NCBI RefSeq assembly: GCF_954871325.1
Contig: NC_088775.1
Location: forward strand, 82,933,561 to 82,997,560
Source: Gordionus sp. m RMFG-2023
Lineage: Eukaryota; Nematomorpha; Gordioida; Chordodea; Parachordodidae
Length of the DNA stretch: 64,000 nt
Direction: 5' to 3'
Part shown: positions 13,901 to 59,918 of the stretch, one piece after another
Layout of the letters: each line of letters starts with the position of its first letter
How positions within the stretch are numbered: the first letter of the stretch is position 1
The notes under the pieces: generated by a model
Seen by the model: only the letters and a program-made list of their open reading frames with translations
Told to the model about the DNA's origin: nothing
Databases searched by the model: none
Program-made: the position numbers and the translations under genes

Positions 13901-16401
13901 TATTGACAGATTTTGGCGCTCATTTTTATGCCAATGTTGATTACGGCTCATTATGCCCTGTTGATGGAAATTTTCAATTTAATACAAATATTGTCATAGA
14001 TGATAAGGGCGAAATAATAGCCAAATACCGAAAATGTAATCTTTACGCGGATGAAATGGATTATTTTGACAGCCCTTTACAGATTTTGTCGAAACTATCC
14101 AATAATTCGACTAAAAATGAAGATATAAACTGTCCAAATTCGTTTTTTGGAACAAATTTTGGCGCAAATTTTACCACCTTTATTTGCTTCGATCTCAGAT
14201 TCAAAGATCCTGCAATATTATCTATATCTAATAAAGGTTTTATTTTTTTAATTTAAAAAAAAATATGATTTTTGCTTTATAATTGATTTGCATTTCGAAG
14301 TTTGTTTAAATTTGAGTCGATTTTTAAGAACGGCTAACTCGATATTTTATTCCAAAAAATATTATGCTAGCCTAAAGATTTTTGTTCATCGATGGCACAA
14401 ACAAAAGTTGATTAGCTATTAGAAAAATCTTGAGACCTTAGTCAATTTTTTTCTGGCTAAAATATTGAGTTAGCCGCTTTTAAAAAATCAGCTTAAAACG
14501 AGCCGTTTAACATCACTATTTCGAATGTCTAGATGTTATGTGATAAGTATTTGTCGACGTTAATTTTTTTTTCTTCTATCATTAGTTTGAATTCCTAACC
14601 CGAACTCATCATTATGATGAATTTAAAGTTCATTATTTTTATTATACATCCAATTAATTATCCAAATTTGTCTTATTTAAACCAGAGACCTGCAGACCCT
14701 GGTACACGGACGGGGCCGTATTTTAATTTTTTTAAATATTCCCGGATCGAGTCAGGCCGTATATTTTAAAACCGAATATTTTAAGTCGCCATTATTAGCT
14801 ATAAAAATTAAAAATAAATGTAATATATTTTAATAAAATCCGGACTGGGACTGGAAATATGGAACCCGGGCCGTGCAAATGGTACCTCTGCAGGTCTCTG
14901 ATTTAAACTAACAAAAAATATCATTCACGTAAAACAAAAAATGGCAAAAAATAAAGAAACGACGCCGCGACCTTATAACGTGGCTTATCCAACAGATTGG
15001 CCCGACGCTTTACCCATTACCAATGCTTTGCAAGCTCAATACGGGTACGCCGTTAGGACGAACGTCAATTTATTAGCTGCTAATTTAAGGTATTTTGACG
15101 CGAAATACAATGTTTATCAGTCCGGAAGCGGGATATACGCGGGATACAGTGGCTACATCAATACGTTTTACGATACGATCGGTTAACTTAAATTGCAATT
15201 TAGTATATGCATTTTTTTCTTCTTCATAAAAGACTTAATTTCTTAAATCCCCGATATTATATTTTTTTGCATCTTTCAGAGTCATTTAATCATTCCACTC
15301 ATTCTGGGGTTCTATTGATCAGTCGGTTGTGTTGCGTACCATCTTTTGATTGTATCCACAACGAGACTCAAAGCGTCTACGTGGAAAAACTCCGAGACGA
15401 TAACACAATTGTAAACACTTTCGCTAAATATATCAGCAAGCCTGTTCTCTCGCCCAGTGATCAAGATGATTTCTTGTTTTATCACCCGATTATTGATCTA
15501 CCTTTCACGTTGTATCCTTTAAATATATCCAAAGCAGTTTCCTCTCGTCATATGGACATCGCTATTTGCGAGAAATTTCGCAATGGTAGAGACCAAACAT
15601 TCGTTATTCAAGAAGAAAATGTTGAAGATAGAATAGAAGGTGCCGACTTCTGTTGCAGATTTAGGTATCAAAGTCATTATATGCGCGCATACGGCCTTTT
15701 AAAAGATAGCTTGAAAATCATGTCGAATGATAAACATGGTTATTTTTTAGCCCTCTATACCGGTACCATGAAAGGGGACGCCTTATATGAATGGAATATG
15801 CAAGTATGCGCCATTTTGAAGTGCCCCGTCAGAAAAATGTTAAATTCATTAGGTCAATTAGGTATTATTTAAAAAAAAACAATGTTTAAATGTTATATAG
15901 AGTGATGGACATTCTCTAAATCATGTTATTTTAAAATAAGAAAAAAAGGGAAGGGATAGTTCATAGTATAGCTTATAAAGTTTGTCTATGACGTAAGAAA
16001 TGTCAATTATATATGCATCGTTTTATTATCGTAAAGAAAAAGTGCCACATCATTGCGGTGAGCCCACAGAAACACTCATTCATTATTTATACAACGAGAA
16101 CTCTTATCCATCAGCGGATATAGAATTAATAGGTCACATGTTTCCATCCAATTACGTATTTCCGACCATTTTAAAATCCGACAATCGTCCCTTCTCCACC
16201 AAGGAATGGTCTTTTATTACTACACCCAAAAATCGTATTGGAATGAAAAATTCTATATGCCTTCCTACTCTAAACTACACTACTGATCCTCAGCTCAAAG
16301 AAGGGTACACTTCAAAAATCGCGTTTAAAGGGAGACTTGAATCTATAAATAGCATAGTTTTGTTAGGGCGAAATTTCGGAGCCGATCAACCCAATTTATG
16401 A
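7781..16401 (+). CDS. BTD/VNN: vanin/biotinidase-type amidase (pantetheinase or biotinidase), six exons, 660 aa
   Basis: Join of 7781-7984, 8064-8261, 13867-14236, 14957-15181, 15280-15861 and 15998-16401, 1983 bases including TGA. All phases match. The family hydrolyses amide bonds in pantetheine or biocytin, outside the cell. The first 30 or so residues form a signal peptide, which decides the ATG. The nitrilase-fold triad is complete: Glu77 in FPEYG, Lys190 in YRKCNLY and Cys241 in FICFDLRF. The stretch AYPTDWPDALP followed by SGSGIYAG matches the later core, and the C-terminal vanin domain is recognisable (CCRFRY, YRKEKVPHHCGE). The protein is about 120-150 residues longer than the vertebrate enzymes. 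The C-terminus has no hydrophobic GPI signal, so the enzyme is probably secreted, more like biotinidase than vanin-1. I cannot tell which substrate it prefers. Confidence 0.9.
8064..8261 (+). CDS. BTD/VNN: vanin/biotinidase-like exon 2
   Basis: Follows CAG in phase 0 and carries the catalytic Glu in IIIFPEYGI plus the YPYLE motif. It ends at a NLGE-type sequence and a GTATAT donor. Intron 1 is only 79 bases. Confidence 0.9.
8276..8325. repeat. short tandem array of a 13-base unit
   Basis: Consecutive near-identical copies of a TTATATATTTTAG-like unit start about 15 bases inside intron 2 of the amidase gene, immediately after the donor site. It is a plain AT-rich microsatellite of about four units. 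Confidence 0.75.
9218..9420. mobile_element. palindromic miniature transposon in intron 2 of the amidase gene
   Basis: The two halves are imperfect inverted repeats. GATTTGATTTGGCACAATTT on the left pairs with the reverse complement of AAATCGTGCCCGATCAGATC on the right, and AAATCTGTTTAT pairs with ATAAACAGATTT nearer the centre. The whole unit would fold as one long hairpin. No coding capacity was seen, and I could not assign it to a superfamily. Confidence 0.6.
9931..10125. mobile_element. long-hairpin miniature transposon, copy 1
   Basis: Member of the eight-copy family described in the findings. It has GAGTCGATTTTTAAGAAC at the left, TAATAGATGTTCAAATATTT near the centre and AAAAAATCGGCTTTTGAT at the right. 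The halves are inverted copies around a short loop. It lies in intron 2 of the amidase gene and its termini are degraded. Confidence 0.65.
10410..10658 (+). pseudogene. unassigned coding fragment, possibly hAT transposase debris
   Basis: An 82-codon frame with a charged, helical look; residues 25-80 include ILECVKETN and DWDLIKNIMKSI. The last part faintly recalls the region after the BED finger in hAT transposases. An upstream frame starting near 10364 (MPRSNRTTSDILNLVNEF) ends just before it, which suggests one ancestral coding region with a frameshift. It lies within intron 2 of the amidase gene and does not fit that protein. The assignment is a guess. Confidence 0.3.
11716..12464 (-). mobile_element. 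hAT transposon remnant with perfect 8-base target duplication
   Basis: The ends are CAGGGTTGTGCATTTG and the inverse GACTTGCCAACCCTG, flanked on both sides by ATAAAAAT (11708-11715 and 12465-12472). Subterminal GGTCAAAT/ATTGACC words repeat at both ends. On the minus strand around 11880-12080 a decayed reading gives IIPSSTSSLERNRSIW, which matches the C-terminal dimerisation region of hAT transposases (pattern P-x-S-S-x-x-S-E-R-N). The reading has several stops and lacks the rest of the enzyme, so this is an internally deleted, inactive copy. It lies in intron 2 of the amidase gene. Confidence 0.85.
13193..13207. repeat. 15-base poly-C tract
   Basis: An uninterrupted run of C in AT-rich surroundings, about 660 bases upstream of amidase exon 3. 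See the finding on homopolymer tracts. Confidence 0.9.
13867..14236 (+). CDS. BTD/VNN: vanin/biotinidase-like exon 3 (catalytic Lys and Cys)
   Basis: Starts after TAAG in phase 0. It holds CPVDGNFQFNTNIVIDDKG, the catalytic Lys in YRKCNLY and the nucleophile in TFICFDLRF. It ends phase 1 at G/GTTTTA. A loop of about 20 residues between MDYF and FGTNFGANF, rich in Ser and Asn, is longer than usual. Confidence 0.9.
14300..14518. mobile_element. long-hairpin miniature transposon, copy 2
   Basis: Same family as 9931-10125. Here the right end is well kept (AACGAGCCGTTTAACATCAC), the inverse of the left end of copy 3. It lies in intron 3 of the amidase gene, about 165 bases upstream of a different miniature element. 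Confidence 0.7.
14683..14900. mobile_element. hAT-type miniature transposon with CAGAGACCTGCAGA ends
   Basis: A 218-base unit with near-perfect terminal inverted repeats (CAGAGACCTGCAGA and TCTGCAGGTCTCTG). It is flanked by a perfect 8-base duplication, ATTTAAAC, at 14675-14682 and 14901-14908. The interior is rich in CCGGGCC-like words and has no coding capacity. It is the best-preserved copy of a family also seen at 25039-25235, 31661-31823 and 47938-48172. It sits 56 bases before amidase exon 4. Confidence 0.9.
14957..15181 (+). CDS. BTD/VNN: vanin/biotinidase-like exon 4
   Basis: Begins after AAAG in phase 1, completing a Glu codon with exon 3. It encodes NVAYPTDWPDALP and then NVNLLAANLRYF and SGSGIYAG, the end of the nitrilase-like core. 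The ATG at 14941 lies just before the splice site and is not a translation start. It ends G/GTTAAC in phase 1. Confidence 0.88.
15280..15861 (+). CDS. BTD/VNN: vanin/biotinidase-like exon 5
   Basis: Follows TTTCAG in phase 1. It encodes the start of the C-terminal vanin domain: GADFCCRFRYQ and later YEWNMQVCAILKCP, with paired cysteines where vanins have CCHLSY and QICTLLKC. The first 80 or so residues are poorly conserved. It ends G/GTATTA in phase 1. Confidence 0.88.
15998..16401 (+). CDS. BTD/VNN: vanin/biotinidase-like exon 6 and stop
   Basis: Starts after GTAAG in phase 1 and runs to TGA at 16399-16401. It contains MFPSNYVFPTILKSDNRPF and a closing SINSIVLLGRNFGADQ, matching the ends of vanins and biotinidase (VFPEVLLSE, VTLFGR). 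No hydrophobic GPI-attachment tail follows. Confidence 0.88.
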
Positions 16402-16572
16402 TAAATTGGGTAGCAGTATTGACGTTCCTTATTTTATCGCGATCTAAACTATTCTAATATTTTTATAAAAAAAATCAATGCAATCATTTCACATTTAAAA
16501 TGAATTATACACTTTATACTTTATAATAATAATAATTTGTAAGAAATATAATTTACAACATAGTATAAATTA

Positions 16573-16578
16573 AATAAA
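16573..16578 (+). terminator. candidate polyadenylation signal of the amidase gene
   Basis: AATAAA, 172 bases after the stop codon. Other A-rich variants lie nearby, so the choice is tentative. Confidence 0.4.
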
Positions 16579-16636
16579 TTTTTTATATTGTGTAGCATTC
16601 ATTTATTAATTTCATTTAGACTAAGGCCATACTTCA

Positions 16637-16807
16637 TGTTGTTAAACGGCTCGATTTAGTCAAAAATAGTATTATGCAAGCCTCAAGAATTCGCTAATAG
16701 ATGCCTAAACCTTTCCGCCAACTATGAACGAAATCTTGGGGCTAGCATAGTATTATTTGGCTAAAATTTTGGGTAAGCCTTTTTTAAAAAACGAGTCGTT
16801 CAACACC
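16637..16807. mobile_element. long-hairpin miniature transposon, copy 3
   Basis: Begins TGTTGTTAAACGGCTCG and ends ACGAGTCGTTCAACACC, clear terminal inverted repeats. The inner arms (GCAAGCCTCAAGAATT and GAAATCTTGGGGCTAGC) also pair. It lies just past the 3' end of the amidase gene and could be transcribed if the message reads through. Confidence 0.8.
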
Positions 16808-17007
16808 CATACCAGAGCGTTCTCGAGTGCAAGTGCTAATGTGAAAGTTATAGCAAGCCGACAAGCTGTACGAAATTGATTCCAAATCAGTGCTTGCAAA
16901 TTATAAAAATTTATCTTCAGATTACTTAGTTGTATTGTATTAATTGCAATAATTTTCATATTTTAAAATAATAGGTGAATAAATATATAATATGTTATTA
17001 AATGTTT

Positions 17008-17245
17008 CGAAAGAGTTGTTAAAGTATCACGACATTGTATCGTAGATGATATATCTGATATATTTTTGTTTCGAACGGTATTGGTTAAACTTTTGTGGCT
17101 GCCAATCCTTTCAAAATCTCCAATAGTTTTGCTGAAGTGTATTTGCTGCATCGGATCGAATATAGGTCCAACGTTAATAACTCGCCTTCGTAGGCTTCAT
17201 TTAGTTTCCATACTTCCCACAATTACTCGAGTTGTTAATCTCTAT
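17008..17245. other. GC-richer patch with several frames open, unassigned
   Basis: The sequence is distinctly less AT-rich than its surroundings. One + strand frame (17066-17251) and two minus strand frames stay open across it; one minus frame reads LLTLDLYSIRCSKYTSAKLL. It begins with GAGTTGTTAAAGTATC, the end of a miniature transposon family seen at 26197. It could be a captured exon or element interior. I do not recognise it. Confidence 0.3.
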
Positions 17246-17606
17246 TCATAAGCACAATCAATTTTTAATTTTTTTAAAACACTTTTCAGCCCCTTTTCTG
17301 TTTTAAAATACTAGTCTTCTTATGATCGTCTATCTGATCTTCACCTCATGACAATATTTGGTTCGATCTACTCATTCTCTTTCCTTTTCTTTTTATTTCA
17401 CCACTTTATTATCTATTAATTCTTCGATATATTAATATCCAAGTGCTACACATATATTTTAGGCTAGAATTCCCAATGTTAATACATTCTCAATTATACT
17501 TTTACAATAATTTTAAACACCTCTTTTGTATCTCTCACCTTTTAAATTTAACCCCACATGTACATATTTGTGTCTATCCCCCCCCCCTCCAATTCCTTCT
17601 ATAGCC

Positions 17607-17662
17607 CCCAATGAGCCTTCCGATTTCTCCCCAATGAGTTACCCCGATTTCTTCCCAATGAG
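17607..17662. repeat. three-unit minisatellite
   Basis: The word CCCAATGAG recurs at 17607, 17630 and 17654, each followed by a related pyrimidine-rich stretch, giving a 23-24 base period. It lies between the amidase and receptor genes. Confidence 0.7.
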
Positions 17663-19050
17663 CATTTCTTATTTTCCTCATAATTTTTTTTCTGCAAATT
17701 CAAATCTCATATAATATAACAAATTAAATATCTTTGATAATAGAAAATAATTGACTTTTATTCTAAACAAAATATCCAAGACAATAATAGACAATTGATG
17801 TAGCTTCATCGAGGCTTTGAAGTTATATATATTATACTATCATAATTATTTTCATAAAGATGAATGAATGCCCATTCTAATTTTTTTTAATAACGCTTAA
17901 TGAATAATATGATTATGGGTATGGTGAATCGCTCATACTTTAAGCTTTAATTGGGGTTAGATAATATATAGAGATAAGAAAAGCTGATATAAGTGATTGA
18001 ACTGTCAACCTTCTATGTTTCCCTTATACAACAATCATTATTCCGGAAATAAATGTAAAGAAGAAATGTCACTTTTTTGATGAGCCTATGCTATAACATG
18101 ATGTAAATAATCCTAATATAAAACAAAAACTAGATAATATTTTTAGCACATAGACTAAAGCGTTCACCTTTTTAAATAATTTTCCTAATATTTAATTGTT
18201 ATTTATAAAATACACTACCATTCCTCTCAGCGCGTCGATTTAAAGCTTATTCAGCTTTGCTAAAATTTTTTTTAAATAATGGGAGGGGATATCTCCTTGA
18301 TAAAAACCTCAAAAATGTTTTATTGCTAAAATCCAATAATAATATTTAGTATATTAAGTATTAAGTTATTTTATACAATATATTCTATTTTTAATATAGG
18401 CTGTATTTGTTAATGATTAATAAAAAATTTCTAAAAAATATATCTATACTTTTATATAAGTATAGAATACATCTGGGTGAAAAGTTCAATCGATATCGAC
18501 ATACCGTTTTTTTAAAATTTGATATTCTCTATACATTTTTAGTAAGTCTGAAATGTTTAATTTCGGAAACGCTGCCTGTCATTATCCTTAGCCTTAGAAC
18601 CAAGAAGTACTTATATTTAGTATTTTATTTCTTTGGTTAAAAAATTTTGTCTACCAAAAAATAAGATTTCATTATTTTTTTATATTATTTTTTAGGGTAT
18701 TTTTAAAAACTATTTTTTCGTGAATAAATTACCAATTTTAAATTCATACTCAAGGTGAATAAATTTAAGTATATAAATGCAATATAAAATGATGATTATT
18801 ATTCAATATACATAAAATGATTTTTATTCATGTCATATGTGCGGGGAAAAGTAATGAAATTTACTATCAAAATGTATTTGATCATTAATTGCAAGAAGTT
18901 TTAATTACTTCCTCAATTCGGTATCATTTAAAAAAATAAATAAAACATTATTTGAAATATTTAAGTTAATACCCGAAAAAAAGATTAAACTGGATACGTC
19001 AATATCATAATTATTTTATCAATAGAAAGAAATATTTGTGAGGCGCAGTA

Positions 19051-19073
19051 CCCCCCCCCCCCCCCCCCCCCCC
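19051..19073. repeat. 23-base poly-C tract
   Basis: The longest uninterrupted C run in the window, in AT-rich intergenic DNA. It may be prone to length error and to i-motif or G-quadruplex folding. Confidence 0.9.
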
Positions 19074-19370
19074 GATAAGTCTGGAAAGGATATTAGAACC
19101 ATTTTTATTCCTCACACAACCTGGCCCACAGGATATAGAAAGTTTCAATTAATTTAGACTATATTTTTTATGGGCGCAAAAACAATAATATTCTTTACAA
19201 ATCAGTATCATCATTCTTAACAAATTTTTTTTTTATCGCGCGGCTCCAAAAATATCGCGAATGAATTGAATAATATAACCATAATGACCAAATGTTCTAT
19301 TTAATATAATCTTATTTATTTTTCTTAATTTTTTCAGATCATACTTTTTATTTTTGAAAGATGATTATAG

Positions 19371-20784
19371 TTTTGTTAAAGTAACTAGTTACATTTTTTG
19401 CAAAAAAATAACTTACTTATATTTGAAAAATTGTAACTATTAACTGTAACTAGTTATATTTTTTAGGATGTTACAGTTAAATGTAACTAGTTACTTTTTA
19501 AAATATTCATATATATATATATATTATATATATTCAAATAATTAATACGTTATATTATAATAAATTAATTTTAAATTAAACTTATTTTAAAATTTTGATT
19601 AAATATCTGATTCTGTACCAAAACAACAGACTTAGATGCTAAAATATTTTAGCCAAGCTTCAGAAAGTATTTTGGATTTCACATAGAGAACACTTTGTAC
19701 AAACAATAGTAGCGTTAAGTTTTTCTTATGTATATTGTTAAACGGCTCGATTTAGGTCGATAAGGGTCTAATTAAGATTTTACAGCCAAAATAATAGCTT
19801 AAAGATTTTGTTCATAGATGGCAAAAGAAGGTTTGAACTTCTATTTGAAATCTTGAGGCTTACTTAATATAATTTGGCTAAAATTGTAATCGGGCTATTT
19901 AAGCCGTCCCAATAACAACACTGCTCTTATGCCTCCAAAAAAGGTATATTTTAGCATCTAAGTCATCCACACTTCAAGCTATATGAACACATCTCTATAA
20001 AATTATTTTCACATAATATGTTTGAAATAATATATAATTTTACTAATTTTAGTTAGACTTATACATGCAAAAGATTTTTGTTTAGCTAAATCAATTATAT
20101 TAAACTGAATTATTAATTAAAATTGCTTTGACTACCTTCCCGGGTATGCTGATGCTCTTGTATGCTTAGTAGCAACATAAGATGCCAACAAAATCTTTTT
20201 ATATAATTATAATTATAAGAAAACATATAAATTGTGATTAGGTCACCTTTGTAGAATTTACAAAATAAATATGGGTCATCATCTGAACTTATTAAAATGA
20301 TATTAAATTATTAATTCTTATTAAATATTATGTTGTCCTCACACCAAGTGTTCCCATAGAACGTTTTCCCACTCTAGGGAAACTTATTTTTGAAGAAAAA
20401 CAAGTGCGTCCTTTAGACAGAAAATTTTAAAATAGTTTATTTTTAAAGGCAAATAAAAATTTACTAAGCCCGAATTTTTATAAAAATAATCAGTGCAAAT
20501 ATATATTTCTGATATTTTATTTCGGAGTAAATGTATTTATTCTTTGGATTTTTTTTTTCAGTGTAATTATATTTTTATATAAATAAATTGTATATTTTCT
20601 TTTAAATTACACCATTAATTACGATTTGTAAATCGTAATTTATTTTAATATTAAATTAAAAAAATGGTGCGTTATATAAATGATTTATAAAGTAACTTAT
20701 AATTTAACTAATTACTTTTAAAACATAACTGTAGCAGTTACGTCTAATACTAGTTAAGTTTCAAGAGTAACTTTTAACAACACT
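19371..20784. mobile_element. AACTAGTTAC-type transposon with a nested miniature element
   Basis: Left part begins GTTAAAGTAACTAGTTACA with internal repeats of the AACTAGTTA word. The right end reads AGTAACTTTTAACAACACTT, the inverse of a TGTTGTTAAAAGTTACT terminus. The long-hairpin element 19734-19922 lies inside it. No coding capacity was seen. A related element occupies 36364-37594 and a scrap lies at 34465-34570. Confidence 0.6.
19734..19922. mobile_element. long-hairpin miniature transposon, copy 4, nested
   Basis: Begins ATTGTTAAACGGCTCGATTT and ends GCCGTCCCAATAACAACACT. The inner arms carry TTCATAGATGGCAAAAGAAG around the loop and the characteristic TTGAGGCTTACTTAATATAA on the right. 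It is inserted in the larger element 19371-20784. Confidence 0.75.
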
Positions 20785-21124
20785 TGATGATTGATAACTC
20801 ATGATTGCACATATATGCGCCTTTTAAAATTTAAAATATAAAAAAACAAACAATGTCATTATCATGTAAAACAGAAAGGACATTTTTTTCTTCTTGTTTT
20901 TTTTAAAAAAATAAATGAATTTACGATATGTAAATTTCTGTTAATGTCAAAAAATTTTAAAACTTAAGATTTGAATTGTTTTTATTTTTTTAAAAAATTA
21001 TGCGTCTAAAAAAATAATAAAAGAAATCTTTATAAACCTATATCAATGAAATATTTTTTATTTTTATTTTCCATATTTATTTAAATATAATGAAAAATTG
21101 ATTAATAAAATAAATCTTATTTTA

Positions 21125-21245
21125 AGGGGCTTGTTAACTCAGGGATAGGCAACCCAGTTACGCGGAGGGTTGCAAGTTCGCTTCCCGATCTTGGACAACT
21201 TCGCGTGAGGTTAGGGGTCGAATCGTCAGATATAAAATTCGTTGT
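21125..21245 (+). repeat. tRNA-derived SINE
   Basis: The head GGGGCTTGTTAACTCAGGGA carries an A-box-like TTAACTCAGGGATAGGC. It is followed about 30 bases later by a B-box-like GGTTGCAAGTTCGCTTCC, at tRNA spacing. Beyond the tRNA-like 75 bases a short unrelated body and an AT-rich tail follow. It does not look like a functional tRNA because no clean cloverleaf with a 7-base anticodon loop is evident. Confidence 0.6.
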
Positions 21246-23025
21246 TTAATTTTTTACAATTTAATTTAATAATGAATGTATAAAGGAGGGCTAAAAATGA
21301 TAATAAGCTTTAATAACAATAATTTATATAAATTTGATATTGTTTGTTATTTCCCTGATTAAAGATGACCACGCAAAACTAAAAATTTTATGACCCCTCT
21401 CCATAGTTTGAGATTTCTTAACTTTTAAGTCCACTGTAAAGCGCGGTGAGAGTGTCTGTCAAGCCTCTGACTTTGACCATTTGATCAGATTTTTTTAAAT
21501 AAAAAAAATAAATATTTTCTATAGTGAACAAGACGAGCGCGACATCGCATCTTTCGCTAGAGTGCTGAGATTTCATATAAATGCACTGTTTCAGAAACAG
21601 AAACATTTTTTAAAAAAGAAAAACCTATTTTTTTCCCCTTGCTAACTAGATGAAAAAAAAATGATATTGGGTATGTCTTGGTTCGATTTATTTTTGATAC
21701 TTATTTCTAACTAGTTTAAACAGCTTTTGAATTAGGACACCCTATTTTTGTTTGTTTTAAGTGTTTAGTGTCTATTATTTTTCGTATTTTTTTTCTCTTA
21801 ACGTTTAGACTCTTAAATGGAAAGCCGACCTAAACAGCTGGCTTAGGATGGCTAAAGAAGATACATATTATTATTTATAAATGCCAACAGAGGTTATAAG
21901 TATTTTATTATTATTTCTCTGGCGTTGGACGCCTTGGCGCTCAAGCCCTCTGACATTTTTTTTAATGCTCATTTTTTATTTTTTTTAAAAGTGACTCACC
22001 CCCCTAAAGGTTTATATAGTTAGTGATTCCACTCTCTGATTGGTTGATTCCATGAATTTTAGCAATCAAAAGAATGACTTGGGATTAATTTAATTTTTAA
22101 TAATTTTAAATCATTTTATTTATCTGATCTACCAACATTGATTTTTTTTTTAAAAAAAATTTGAATTATTTTATTATAAATTGTCACTTTAATATCTCAA
22201 ATAAATTTATAGAAAATTATAAAATATCAAATTTAACATGATTTCATTAAAATTTTAAAATTTTTGAAATTTTAAAAACTTCTGTCATTTATAAACAGAT
22301 TTTGGACACAACCTTAATATGAATATTATTATTTTTTTATTAGAAAATGTATAAAATAAAGGTAAACAAAATAAGATTTCTAGCACTTTTTTTTATCCAT
22401 CCATCTTTTTAGTTGTTATTACAAATGTTTACCTAAAACATATAAAAAAAATTATACAATTTACTATTATACTATTACTATACTTAAACTAATTAATATT
22501 AAATGTTACTTTTTTAAAAATAATTTTTCAAATTTGAAAAGAAAATATTAATTTTTGATTTTATTGATTGGAGGAAAAAATAGTATAACAATAAATTATG
22601 ACTAATTAATAATATGGATTTTATATGTTGATTTAAAACATAAATTACATATAGTGGATGACAAACTTCAGAAAATCTACCCTATCACAAACCAGAAACT
22701 ATTCAACATTATTTAAAAAACATCTATTATTTTAAATTACCAAGGAACGAAAGAATTAAATGATTGCGCACAAACAAAAGCTAATTGATAAATTATGAAT
22801 CGACACTTATTAAAATAATTTACCCCAAAAATATAATTTATTCATTTTATTTTGATATATTCTTATTACCATAACCCGAACAAACGAAAAATGCAACACA
22901 TCATAATAATCATTACTAAATTATGGTATTTTCGATATTTCAAAATTATTCCAAAATGTTTCGCTAGATGACAAGTTTAATCGGGGTGGCCAGATTTTTC
23001 AACGCTATCTCAAAAGAACATCAAA

Positions 23026-59918
<36,893 letters not shown>

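Larger units (their letters stand above)
16402..23025. other. intergenic region between the amidase and insulin receptor genes
   Basis: No host coding exon was found. Besides the miniature elements, the SINE and the C-tract listed separately, 21400-22000 holds short GC-richer patches near 21420-21590 and 21920-21955 that I could not identify. The receptor's promoter and any 5' untranslated exon should lie in the right part of this interval, but no core promoter element is convincing in such AT-rich DNA. Confidence 0.5.

Noticed and set aside
14941-14956. ATG that appears to start a separate small gene at 14941
   Set aside because: The downstream peptide is the middle of the vanin/biotinidase core, and the AAAG at 14953-14956 is an acceptor in exactly the required phase; the ATG is intronic.
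17526-17714. Pro/Ser-rich small protein
   Set aside because: The apparent peptide repeat comes from a three-unit minisatellite next to a C-tract, with no supporting gene structure.
21125-21200. Functional tRNA gene
   Set aside because: Promoter boxes are present but I could not lay out a sound cloverleaf or anticodon arm; a SINE head fits better.
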